The notes under the pieces are model-generated. The model saw nothing but the letters and a program-made list of their open reading frames with translations. It did no database searches and was not told the origin of the DNA. This document shows, in pieces, positions 35,486 through 43,954 of a DNA stretch of 64,000 nucleotides. How positions within the stretch are numbered: the first letter of the stretch is position 1; every line of letters begins with the position of its first letter. The stretch is from contig NZ_SDOZ01000003.1 in the NCBI RefSeq assembly GCF_004134775.1, positions 231,658 to 295,657 on the forward strand. Reading direction: 5' to 3'. Position numbers and translations under genes: made by a program. The DNA comes from Candidatus Borkfalkia ceftriaxoniphila. GTDB lineage: Bacteria; Bacillota; Clostridia; Christensenellales; Borkfalkiaceae.

Positions 35486-36508
35486 TTATTTTGTCACCGC
35501 TTCGATGCCGATATCGTAGATGTCGGCGGAAACGTCGAAGATACCGGGCACTTCCCAACCGAAATTCATGTACGTTACGTACAGATTTTCATATTTGCAG
35601 TTGCGCATGCCGCCCTTCGCCTGTACTTCTTCCAGCGTCTTTTTGAACATGGGAACGATATCATACTCAAACGAGTTTCTCACGCCGACCGTAACGGGGC
35701 GGTCGAGGTATTCGGCGCTGTCTACGCTGCAGATCCAATGTTTCGTGCCGATATCGTAACTCAGTCCCGCGTCCATAAATTCGCCGTACCGCGTATAATC
35801 GACGATGGGAACGCCGAACCAGATATAATCTCCGTCGACTCCGTTTACGGGATAGCCATCCTCGTCGGCGGGATTATCCTGCGGCGGTTTGTTGGTCAAA
35901 GTAATATACCATAAAAGTTGAGCGTTGTGGAGATTGGGGTCAAACTCCTCGTCCGTCATCTTTTTATCGAACTTGGTCAGGCAGAGATCGAGGCTTACGT
36001 TGATTTTCTCGACGTCCTCCACAGAATAGACCGTTTGAAAATTCTGTTCGATAAGAATATGCACCCAACCCTCGCTGCTGGTTTTGCGCGGCGCGTCGTA
36101 TTCCTGCGTTGCGTCGATCGCCAGCGTCAGCACGGCGTTTTTGCTGTCGTAGACGAATTTTTTTCCGCCCGACTGATAGGTATAACGGTCGCCCTCGATT
36201 TTTTCTTGCGCTTCCACCAAGTTATGTTTGCCTTCCCACTGCGCCATCTCCCATGCGGGCGCGGCGTCCGCGGTCTTGTTGTAATCGAAAACCCGATAAA
36301 CGTTTCTCCCGTCCGTGCCCGCGTGCATGCCCATCAGATTGAAGCCCTGCGAAAAATCGCGGTCGCGTAAAATGCTCGTGGGCGTATCGGGTTTCACCAC
36401 ACGGTCGCCCCCATTATCCGAGCCCCCGCGCGTGCATCCGAAAAAGCACGCGAGCGTGAATACCAGCGATAACAGCGTAAGTACGATGCGGTTATATTTT
36501 CTTTTCAT
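35486..36508 (-). CDS. Lipoprotein of the NLHxAQ / GWEVPG family (1)
   Basis: This 340-residue protein of no family known to me has a lipoprotein signal (Cys21 or Cys25). It shares with the genes at 25374 and 36520 the motifs EYDAPRKTSSEGWVHILIEQ, FDPNLHNAQLLWYITL, YIWFGVPIVDY, a YDIVPMFKKTL segment and NFGWEVPG. It is the last gene of the transporter operon, 11 bases after its paralogue, so it probably sits on the outer membrane face and handles the glycan taken up by that transporter. Function is unknown. Confidence 0.82.
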   Translation of the reverse strand: MKRKYNRIVLTLLSLVFTLACFFGCTRGGSDNGGDRVVKPDTPTSILRDRDFSQGFNLMGMHAGTDGRNVYRVFDYNKTADAAPAWEMAQWEGKHNLVEAQEKIEGDRYTYQSGGKKFVYDSKNAVLTLAIDATQEYDAPRKTSSEGWVHILIEQNFQTVYSVEDVEKINVSLDLCLTKFDKKMTDEEFDPNLHNAQLLWYITLTNKPPQDNPADEDGYPVNGVDGDYIWFGVPIVDYTRYGEFMDAGLSYDIGTKHWICSVDSAEYLDRPVTVGVRNSFEYDIVPMFKKTLEEVQAKGGMRNCKYENLYVTYMNFGWEVPGIFDVSADIYDIGIEAVTK

Positions 36509-36519
36509 CGGCCGCTCCT

Positions 36520-37671
36520 TTACTCTTGAAAGAGTCCCATAATTTCAAAATTATGGATCGCCACGCTCACGTCGTAGATACCGGGTACTTCCCAACCGAG
36601 ATTAAAATTGGCGATGGAAAGATCCTCTGCCGTCGTACTGAGCATATAACCGTTTTCCTGCGCCTGCGCAAGCCCTTCTTTGATCCCCTTGAGGATATCG
36701 AATTTTACGTCGTATCGCTTCCCTTTCTGAATAGGTTCGCCGACCGTGGCGCGCGTGCCCGCCGAAGCGATCCACATACTCGTGCCGTTGTCGAACCCGC
36801 CGTTGGGGCCTACCACCTCGCCTGCCTCGGTCTGGCGTGCCTCGTAAAAAGGAATGCCGTACCAGAAATCACCGTCGGCGGGATTGCTCGAAGAAACCAC
36901 GAAGAACAGTTGGAACTGCGCCGTGTGCAGATTGTAATTAAACAGTTCGGGCGCGACTTTCTCCATTTGTTCCATCGTGAAAGAGATATTCAGTTCCAGA
37001 CTATCCATCTGCGCGATATTGACCTGCGGATAGAGTGTGGAAGAAATGAGCAGGTGTACCCAACTTTGCGAGCCGCTCGTGCGGGGAACAAAATTCACCC
37101 CGTCGCGAATGCCGTCGTGATCGTCGTCGGTGGAATATTCGTTGGAGCCCTTGACCGCGAGCGTCAGTTCGCCCGTCGTAGGATTGACTTTTACCGTTTT
37201 GCCGGGCGCGGAATAGACGTACGTGCCGTTTTCCACGCTCGCTTTGTTATAGTTGTACCCGTCCGATTTCAACGTTTTATCATTGTAACTGATATCGTAC
37301 TGCCCGTACTGCGTATCTCCCAGCCAATAGGTGGAACTGTGTTCGGAGAGCGACCAACTCGGCCGTCCCTGCGTCGTCTTGTTATAGTCCAGTTTATTGT
37401 TGCCGAGATGCAGATAGGGATTCATGATCGCATTGGCGTTTTCTTCGGGCATGCCGAGTTCGGTGACGAGTTTTTCGCGGAATGCGTTTTCCAGTTCCGT
37501 GGGAAAATTATCGTACACGGGAGAAGGCATGGAAAGATTGAATCCGCGCGTGTAATTGGGATCGGGAAGAAGGTTCTGCGGCTCGCGCGCGGCGGACGTA
37601 TTGTCGCACCCGACCGCGCAGAGCAAAAACGCGAAACAGAGAACCAAAAGAACAGATGTGAATTTTTTCAT
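36520..37671 (-). CDS. Lipoprotein of the NLHxAQ / GWEVPG family (2)
   Basis: The 383-residue product has a lipoprotein signal ending AVGC (Cys22). The body carries the family motifs SQSWVHLLISS, FNYNLHTAQFQLFFVV, FWYGIPFYEA, FDILKGIKEGL and NLGWEVPGIYDV. It is about 45 residues longer than its neighbour, mainly in the N-terminal third. There is no catalytic motif I recognise. It follows the inner-membrane permease gene by 20 bases, with GGGGAA before the ATG, and is probably expressed with the ABC transporter. Confidence 0.82.
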   Translation of the reverse strand: MKKFTSVLLVLCFAFLLCAVGCDNTSAAREPQNLLPDPNYTRGFNLSMPSPVYDNFPTELENAFREKLVTELGMPEENANAIMNPYLHLGNNKLDYNKTTQGRPSWSLSEHSSTYWLGDTQYGQYDISYNDKTLKSDGYNYNKASVENGTYVYSAPGKTVKVNPTTGELTLAVKGSNEYSTDDDHDGIRDGVNFVPRTSGSQSWVHLLISSTLYPQVNIAQMDSLELNISFTMEQMEKVAPELFNYNLHTAQFQLFFVVSSSNPADGDFWYGIPFYEARQTEAGEVVGPNGGFDNGTSMWIASAGTRATVGEPIQKGKRYDVKFDILKGIKEGLAQAQENGYMLSTTAEDLSIANFNLGWEVPGIYDVSVAIHNFEIMGLFQE

Positions 37672-37691
37672 TGTTTTCCCCTATTTTCGAT

Positions 37692-38567
37692 TTACATTTT
37701 GAAGGCGCCGCTCGTAAGCCCTTTGATAAACTGTTTGGAAGCAAGCGCAAACACGACGATCAAAGGAACGGCGGAAATGATATACGCGGCAAACGGCGCG
37801 CCGTAGCCGCCCGTCATCTTGAAGTAACTTTCGGTAAAGGAAACCACGCGGATCGCGATGGTATGCATGGTATCGTCCAAAAGTACGAGCCTTGTCCAGA
37901 TATATTCGTTCCAGGCTCCCATAAACGTGGTCATCGCCACGGTCATCATGATGGGCAGAGAGAGCGGCAGCATGATCGACCAGAACGTTCTAAGATCGCT
38001 CGCGCCGTCGATCTTGGCAGCATCGAACAGTTCCGCGTTCACGCCGCCGAAGAACGAGCGCAGCAAAAACAGATTCATGGGGATGCTGCCCGCGACGCCC
38101 GGCAAGATCACGCCGAAAAAACTGTTGATGAGCCCGAGGTCGTTGATCAATATGTATTGGCTGACGAGCGTCAGCGTGCCGGGGATCATGATGAGCGACA
38201 GAATCGCCATAAAGATGATATTTTTACAGGGAAAACTGAACCGCACGAAAGCGAACGCCGTCAGCGCCGCTACCAAAAGCGTTCCCGCCGTCTGCAAAAG
38301 CGTGATGATAAAACTGTTTCCGATATAATCGGCGATATTCAGCCACGCCGTCCGGTAGTTGGAAAAATACAGCGGAAAAGTCAGCGTAAACGGATAGTTC
38401 TGATCCTGCGTGACGTCCTTGAAACTTTTGATGATCAAGAGCACCAAGGGATAGAGTATGAGGAACAGCGTAAAAAGGATAATGATATGCAGAATGGTCT
38501 GACAGACGATCTGCTTGATTTTGCCGTGATGCACGGGCTTGTTGAATTCAACCGCACTTTCCTGCAT
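37692..38567 (-). CDS. CUT1 sugar ABC transporter permease (MalG/LacG type)
   Basis: The 291-residue inner-membrane protein has six predicted helices and the cytoplasmic EAA-type loop FDAAKIDGASDLRTFWSIMLP that docks the ATPase. It pairs with the permease at 38568 and the binding protein at 39569. The ATG directly follows the TAA of the upstream gene, with GGAGGAGA inside it. The imported sugar is unknown but is likely an oligosaccharide, judging from the CUT1 type and the hydrolases around. Confidence 0.95.
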   Translation of the reverse strand: MQESAVEFNKPVHHGKIKQIVCQTILHIIILFTLFLILYPLVLLIIKSFKDVTQDQNYPFTLTFPLYFSNYRTAWLNIADYIGNSFIITLLQTAGTLLVAALTAFAFVRFSFPCKNIIFMAILSLIMIPGTLTLVSQYILINDLGLINSFFGVILPGVAGSIPMNLFLLRSFFGGVNAELFDAAKIDGASDLRTFWSIMLPLSLPIMMTVAMTTFMGAWNEYIWTRLVLLDDTMHTIAIRVVSFTESYFKMTGGYGAPFAAYIISAVPLIVVFALASKQFIKGLTSGAFKM

Positions 38568-39548
38568 TTATTTCTCCTCCGTCTGCACGTTTCGCGTCAT
38601 TCGCATATTGATGAGCGTCAGAATCAGCGTGATAATGAACAGAATAACGCCGATCGCCGATGCGTAACCGAATCTGCGCTCGTTGAACGCGGTGTCGTAG
38701 ATCATGAATCCGGGCACCATCGTCGCGCCGTTGTTGCCGGGACCGCCGCCCGTATAAATAAGTTGCCAGGTAAACGCCTGGAACCCGCCGATGATACCCG
38801 TCACCAGGAAATACTTCAACTGTCCCAATATGCACGGCAGATCAATATAAAAGACTCTCTGCGGCACGGTGATACCGTCCAGTTTCGCAGCCTCGACCAT
38901 TTCGCCGTTGATATTCTGCAATCCCGCAAGATAAATCAAGAGCGAAGGTCCGCCTACCCATGGAAACCCCGTCAGGATAATGGACAGGAGCGCCTGGCTT
39001 TCCGAAGCGTACCACCCCTGCGCTTCCACGCCGAACAGCCCCAAAAACGCATTCACAAGTCCTGTTGAGGAGGGATTGAAGACGATATTTTTCCAGATGA
39101 GCATGCCGACCAGTCCGGGCACGACCATGGGGACGATAAACAGGAAACGGTAGATATTGGAAGTCCTTGTGCTCTTGCAGTCGTTTAAAAGTTCCGCGAT
39201 GATGAAAGTGAGCAGATTGCCCGCGATCAATCCCACGACGATACAGACGAGCACGTTTCTCATGCCTATCCAGAACATTTTATCCGTCAGCGCCTTGACG
39301 TAATTCGCAAAGCCGACGAATTCCCCTATCTGAGGCTTTCTCGATTCCGTAAATGACAAAATGATGGAATAGATGGGCGGATAATAGCAGAATACGAGCA
39401 GCAGCACGATGGCGGGCGCGATCCAGATAAACGCCTGGTACTGATACTTCTTCTTTTTACGAACAACGAAGGCGTTTCCGCCTTCGTTGCCCGACTTTAT
39501 TTCGGTCTCGGCCGAAATGTTTTCTTGTTCGATTTTTGAATTATTCAT
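38568..39548 (-). CDS. CUT1 sugar ABC transporter permease (MalF/LacF type)
   Basis: The 326-residue protein has a cytoplasmic N-terminus of about 40 residues and six membrane helices, with the EAA loop EAAKLDGITVPQRVFYIDLPC. The ATG at 39548 is chosen because GAGGAAGACC precedes it; nine more upstream codons are open but overlap the binding-protein gene. It forms the heterodimeric channel with the next gene. Confidence 0.95.
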   Translation of the reverse strand: MNNSKIEQENISAETEIKSGNEGGNAFVVRKKKKYQYQAFIWIAPAIVLLLVFCYYPPIYSIILSFTESRKPQIGEFVGFANYVKALTDKMFWIGMRNVLVCIVVGLIAGNLLTFIIAELLNDCKSTRTSNIYRFLFIVPMVVPGLVGMLIWKNIVFNPSSTGLVNAFLGLFGVEAQGWYASESQALLSIILTGFPWVGGPSLLIYLAGLQNINGEMVEAAKLDGITVPQRVFYIDLPCILGQLKYFLVTGIIGGFQAFTWQLIYTGGGPGNNGATMVPGFMIYDTAFNERRFGYASAIGVILFIITLILTLINMRMTRNVQTEEK

Positions 39549-39568
39549 CGGTCTTCCTCTGTTCGGGC

Positions 39569-41128
39569 TTACCATTTGGACTGGTCGTAATCGTTTTCGT
39601 TGATAAACTGCGTGACGTTCGTGGCGATCTGTCCTTTCAGGTGCGATTTCAGACTTTCCAGCGTAATGGTGCCGTTTATGTAAGAGAGCGTGTCGACCAA
39701 AAAGTATCCGTTATAATCGAGCGTGAGTACCGACCAATGGCTGAACGCGCCCCATTTCATCAAAGACTCGTCCTTGCAATCCTCGTAATACATGTCGAGC
39801 AGAGAGGTCAGGTACGGTTTGATCTCCGTATCGTCGTCGGGATTGAGCGGTATGCCGCCGCCGAGGTCGCCGATGAGACGGTTGTTCTGCGCGGGAGCCG
39901 TGAGGTACTTCAAAAGATCGATACAACCTTCCACAACGTCGTTTTCCACGGCGCTGTTGGAAACGAACCATGCGGTCGCATAGCCTGCGGATCCGCGGCG
40001 GCAGTTGGAGATATCCTCCTCTTTCAGCCCGAGTTTGGTCACGTATCCTTTCGTTTCCTCGAAGTTGTTCAGATCGTCGATTGAAAGCGTGGGATAGCCT
40101 ACGACGCCCAATTCGAAATCAACGGAATTGTTTGCGTTGACCTGGCGCATCGTGCCGCCCGTGCCTTCGATGAACAGACATTTGCCCGTCACGAAAGAAC
40201 TCAAAGCGTCGAGAGATGCAAAGTTTTTGGGATAATACTTGGTGCGCAGTTTCAGCATCGCGAGGTATAATTCGAAACGTCCGTCGTCCGCGATCTGCGT
40301 CTTGCCGTTTTCGTCCGTATACGACTGTCCCACGCCCCATATGCCTTTTTTATAACCGCGGATGAGTTCTTCGGTATCCACGCGATTATCCTTGATCAGA
40401 GTATCCAACTCGGGAACGAGGGATCCGAAGATATTGCTCTCTAACTGCAAATCGTACCAGCGGTAGGAAGTAAGATACGTATTATAATCCGTGCCGTTTT
40501 TGGCGTTATATTCCTGCAACGTTTTCTGCGCGTTCAAAAAGCCCGTAAACGTCGTCAGATCCGCTTCCGTCAGACCGATCTTTGTCAGAAGATCCTTATT
40601 ATAAAGGATTCCGATCGGCTGTCTTTCCAGATTGATGTAGTAACGTTCGCCGTCGGCAGCCGTCGTAAATTCGGATATGTCGTACAAGTCGATCCATTTT
40701 TCCCGCTCGGGGTCGTAGGGATTCTTTTCGTTGAGATAACTGTTGAGCGGCACATAGTAATCCAAGCCGAGTTGGCTGTTGACCACGCCGCCGTTCTGAT
40801 AGAGAATTTCGGGCGCGTTGCCGGGCACGGACAAGAGCGCCGTCAGCGTCTGCTGGTCGCCGCCGTTCGAGGTCCTGGCGATCTGCACGTCGTATTCGGG
40901 GTGCTCTTTTTCCCATTCCTCGCACAATTTTTCCAACGTATTGTAAGGATAAGGATTACTGGGCGAAACGGTCATGTCAGCCGTCGTGTTGAAGGTGCCT
41001 ATATCGCCGCCGCCGTCGATGCGAATGACTTTTTTTCCGCCGTTGCCGCCTTTGCAGCCCGCGAATGCGGGCAGCGCGAGGCAGACGGTCATTGCCATAA
41101 TGCAAATTGTTTTAAACGTCTTATTCAT
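39569..41128 (-). CDS. Extracellular sugar-binding lipoprotein of ABC transporter
   Basis: The 519-residue product has a lipoprotein signal ending FAGC (Cys25). The body is a family-1 solute-binding protein: an N-terminal lobe with YNTLEKLCEEWEKEHPEYDVQI and a later PEILYQNGG segment typical of CUT1 binding proteins. It would capture oligosaccharides outside the membrane and deliver them to the permeases encoded next. AGGAG precedes the ATG. Confidence 0.93.
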   Translation of the reverse strand: MNKTFKTICIMAMTVCLALPAFAGCKGGNGGKKVIRIDGGGDIGTFNTTADMTVSPSNPYPYNTLEKLCEEWEKEHPEYDVQIARTSNGGDQQTLTALLSVPGNAPEILYQNGGVVNSQLGLDYYVPLNSYLNEKNPYDPEREKWIDLYDISEFTTAADGERYYINLERQPIGILYNKDLLTKIGLTEADLTTFTGFLNAQKTLQEYNAKNGTDYNTYLTSYRWYDLQLESNIFGSLVPELDTLIKDNRVDTEELIRGYKKGIWGVGQSYTDENGKTQIADDGRFELYLAMLKLRTKYYPKNFASLDALSSFVTGKCLFIEGTGGTMRQVNANNSVDFELGVVGYPTLSIDDLNNFEETKGYVTKLGLKEEDISNCRRGSAGYATAWFVSNSAVENDVVEGCIDLLKYLTAPAQNNRLIGDLGGGIPLNPDDDTEIKPYLTSLLDMYYEDCKDESLMKWGAFSHWSVLTLDYNGYFLVDTLSYINGTITLESLKSHLKGQIATNVTQFINENDYDQSKW

Positions 41129-41152
41129 CTGAACTCCTATTACAAAAGATTC

Positions 41153-43519
41153 TTAATGATTTTCTCTTTTCTTGCGGATCATCGCCACAACAGCCGTAAC
41201 GAGCGCCGCTGCGCCGAAAACAGCCATGCCCGCAAAAGCAACGTTTCCGCCGCAACCCGGAGTCGTAGGATCGGGGTTGGGGGTAGGAGTAGGCTCGGGG
41301 TCGTTTTTATCGGGCAGAGCCGTCACTTTCGCGATGTCCGCAGACGCCGCGTCGTGACCGTTGATCTTATTCAGCGTCACTTCATAGCAGTTATTGCTCT
41401 GATCGCCGCCCATCTGGCAGATATTGAGATATCCCTCATAATCTTTGCCGAACACCGAGGCGATCGCCGCATTATCGATACGTTTTTTGGGGAAATCCTG
41501 CCCGCCGATGCTGATCTCGAGATAACTGTCCTTATCTTTATCGGGCGCCTTCACGCTGATTTCGATAGGCTTTCCGATCTCGTAATCGAAAGTAAGTTCG
41601 TTGAGCAAAGCCGCATAAAAATCGGTCGTAGTCAATTTAATAAAGAACAGTTCCACTTTTGCCGATCCGTTCGCATACGGCGAAATCAAAAACATCAGGC
41701 CGGGATTGTTCTGCACTTTAGGAACTCCGTCCACGGGATCGTTGTCCTGCGAAGTGGAAAAACTGTTGGGTTTCGCCATCAGGCCGATGGAGATCCATCC
41801 CGTAGAAGCAGCCAGTTTGTCGATGGAAAAGGACATCGTGAAATTGTTGACCGCCATTTTGCTCTCGGTAAAGGAGAGGGTTGAGGCGTCGCGGGTATGA
41901 ACGTCGCTGCTCATGCCGCCGCCCGCCAAAGCGCCGTACGAAATGGTTTTGCCGTCCGAACTGATCGCAAGGCTTTTTAAACTGCCTTCCCAGCCCGCTA
42001 CGGAATTCTTTTCGGAGTATACCTTATCGGTATCCTCTAACTTTTTGTACAATTCGGTCTTATCCGTATCGGTCAATTTATCGAGGTAAGCGACGGCATC
42101 CGCGCGTTTTACGCTGCTTGTCTGCAAATCGGCAAGATTTTTGATCGAATTTACGGCGTTTTCATAAGCATTCATGTACGAAGTGACGATCGTTTTCGCT
42201 TTTTCGTAAATGTCCGCGTTCACCTCGTCCACTTTCGTCTGAAGAGCCGCGCCGCGGTCTGCGTCTAATTCCTTGGCCATGGAAGCGAAAGTCGCCGCGT
42301 CCGCAGCAAGCGAATAAATTTCGGCAAGCGCCGCGTTGTCGGCTGCGTTCGACAATTTTGCTTGTAAATTGGTCAGGGTATCTTCGACGATATCTTCCAG
42401 ACTATCGATATCCAGATATTGCGAGAATAACTCGTTAGCCGCATCCACTTTCGGCTGGAAGTAAGCGCGGTCGTAATTGCGGAATCCATCAAGGCTGACC
42501 TGCTTGCGCAGCGCGTTCGCCGCCGCGATTTTAGAACTGTCGCTAAGATCCTGTACGGCGGTGCAATAATCGTTGATCGTGGCGACTTTGGAAGCGATGG
42601 AAGCCTCGTATGCTTTCGTATCGTCGCAGGTCAGTTTATTGAAACGCACTACCCCCGTACCTGCGTTGAGGCCGCCGTAAGCCATATAAACTTTTTCTTC
42701 GATCCCCTTAGCCAAGGTTGCCTTCGGCATGGTGATCACCAATTTGCTTTCGGCATCGGCGGCTTCCGAGATCGTCAAAAGATAATTGTCGCCCTCGGAA
42801 GAAATCTTGAAGGATAATACGTCGGTCGCAAAACTCATCAGCCAACCCGAATATCCGCTCGCAAAGTCGGGATCGTTCGTGTTCGCATAATCCGGTGCTT
42901 TGCCGTTGCCCTTAAAGGTTACGTCGCTGGTTCCGTTTCCCCCGCTGGTCACGGTAAAGAAATAGTTTCTGGACTCGTCTTCGGGTGTGGCGGCCTGATC
43001 TCTCTGGCGCTGCACCGTGATCATACAACCGTCATTTCCAAAATACAACCCCGCCGTTACGGAAGAAAGCATCAAATTCAACTGTTCCCCTTTCACGTTT
43101 TCTTCCCCCCAGGTATCTTTGGGAGCATCCGGAGTTTTATTCAGATAGGTAAAGTCGATTTCCGTTTCGAAAGAATCGAAATCGAACTGCGTTTCGTAGC
43201 CGACGCGCCCGCCCCAGGTTTTGATCGGATACGTTTCAACGGGACCGCGGTTATCGCTGCCGTCGTCGATACGAACAGTATACTGTACCTGCCCGTTCAC
43301 CTGCCCTACGATATCTATAAAACCGCTCGTAGAATCGAAAGGCCCGCGTACCGTCGAATCGGGATTTGCTTTCAGCAACGTAGTGTCGGGCGTCCACTGC
43401 GCCGCCCCTTCCGCGCGCGCCGTTTTCACGCCGAAAACCGCGGTTAGCCAGGTGCAGCATGTCAGCAACATGCTTAGCGCTATGATAAGCGCCGTCGTTT
43501 TTGTGCCAGCTCGTTTCAT
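41153..43519 (-). CDS. C-terminally anchored surface protein with LamG-like and helical domains
   Basis: The 788-residue protein has a signal peptide (cleavage near ARAEG, about residue 37). A beta-sandwich resembling a concanavalin/LamG domain (about 40-290) is followed by a helical region (300-500) and a second beta-sandwich (about 510-720). A proline/threonine-rich linker leads to a short anchor: PGCGGN, a membrane helix and IRKKRENH. The beta domains suggest glycan binding. It is the first gene of the transporter operon. AGGAGG precedes the ATG. Confidence 0.88.
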   Translation of the reverse strand: MKRAGTKTTALIIALSMLLTCCTWLTAVFGVKTARAEGAAQWTPDTTLLKANPDSTVRGPFDSTSGFIDIVGQVNGQVQYTVRIDDGSDNRGPVETYPIKTWGGRVGYETQFDFDSFETEIDFTYLNKTPDAPKDTWGEENVKGEQLNLMLSSVTAGLYFGNDGCMITVQRQRDQAATPEDESRNYFFTVTSGGNGTSDVTFKGNGKAPDYANTNDPDFASGYSGWLMSFATDVLSFKISSEGDNYLLTISEAADAESKLVITMPKATLAKGIEEKVYMAYGGLNAGTGVVRFNKLTCDDTKAYEASIASKVATINDYCTAVQDLSDSSKIAAANALRKQVSLDGFRNYDRAYFQPKVDAANELFSQYLDIDSLEDIVEDTLTNLQAKLSNAADNAALAEIYSLAADAATFASMAKELDADRGAALQTKVDEVNADIYEKAKTIVTSYMNAYENAVNSIKNLADLQTSSVKRADAVAYLDKLTDTDKTELYKKLEDTDKVYSEKNSVAGWEGSLKSLAISSDGKTISYGALAGGGMSSDVHTRDASTLSFTESKMAVNNFTMSFSIDKLAASTGWISIGLMAKPNSFSTSQDNDPVDGVPKVQNNPGLMFLISPYANGSAKVELFFIKLTTTDFYAALLNELTFDYEIGKPIEISVKAPDKDKDSYLEISIGGQDFPKKRIDNAAIASVFGKDYEGYLNICQMGGDQSNNCYEVTLNKINGHDAASADIAKVTALPDKNDPEPTPTPNPDPTTPGCGGNVAFAGMAVFGAAALVTAVVAMIRKKRENH

Positions 43520-43650
43520 TTTGACCTCCTAAAATTATAATATTAATATATTATTATATAATATTATTATATCAACTTAAATGAAATTAAGGGATTTATA
43601 AAACGTTTGCCAGTCTTTTCCCGTAAAATCCGCTATACAGGTAATAAGAT

Positions 43651-43736
43651 TTTTGTTTGGGCTGTACAGCCCAAACAAAAAGGGGCCCCTTTTTGTTTGG
43701 GCTGTACAGCCCAAACAAAAAGGGGCCCCTTTTTGT
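43651..43736. repeat. Tandem twin-palindrome element, site 3 (40-bp unit x 2)
   Basis: A 40-bp unit is repeated exactly (43651-43690 and 43691-43730) with six further bases of a third copy. Each unit contains the perfect palindrome TTTGGGCTGTACAGCCCAAA with outer T and A runs, alternating with GGGGCCCC. It lies in the predicted leader of the anchored surface-protein operon, about 60 bases from the transcription start and 131 bases before the start codon. Confidence 0.92.
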
Positions 43737-43768
43737 AATTTGTTGTAATTGATATAGATATTGGGCGA

Positions 43769-43794
43769 ATTGATATATAAATCAATATATCAAT
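43769..43794. promoter_or_regulatory. Probable operator: inverted repeat ATTGATATA-N8-TATATCAAT
   Basis: Two perfect 9-base arms (43769-43777 and 43786-43794) lie immediately downstream of the minus-strand -10. A further direct copy of ATTGATATA is at 43748-43756. The same 9-mer stands in front of the GntR-type regulator at 34241-34249. Confidence 0.6.
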
Positions 43795-43803
43795 TTCATC
43801 TTT

Positions 43804-43831
43804 ATTATATCATAGAATTTCGGATTGTCAA
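43804..43831 (-). promoter_or_regulatory. Promoter of the transporter/anchored-protein operon
   Basis: On the minus strand -35 TTGACA (43826-43831), a 16-base spacer and -10 TATAAT (43804-43809) preceded by an extended TG. The predicted leader is about 278 bases. Confidence 0.87.
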
Positions 43832-43904
43832 TACCTTTTTGTAAAATTTTTTATAATTTGCCAAAATTTTCCTTTTTTATATTTTACGTACAGAAGCGAC
43901 TTGA

Positions 43905-43936
43905 AAAAAAAGCACCCTGTTTCGGGTGCTTTTCGG
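43905..43936 (-). terminator. Terminator after the LacI-type gene
   Basis: agcaccc (43911-43917) pairs with gggtgct (43924-43930) with flanking A/T pairing, followed on the minus strand by eight T residues. Confidence 0.9.
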
Positions 43937-43954
43937 CGTATCGGTCCCGCCGTA

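Larger units (their letters stand above)
43520..43954. other. 435-bp non-coding leader and intergenic region
   Basis: From right to left this holds the terminator of the LacI-type gene, a strong minus-strand promoter (43804-43831), an ATTGATATA inverted repeat just downstream of it, the duplicated palindrome at 43651-43736, and a very AT-rich stretch with TATAATAATATTATA-like sequence before the start codon, which could hold a second promoter. No gene is seen. Confidence 0.8.

Noticed and set aside
43583..43620. Possible CcpA cre-like site (GGCAAACGTTTTA) in the leader at 43.6 kb
   Set aside because: Several of the conserved cre positions do not match, so it was not called.
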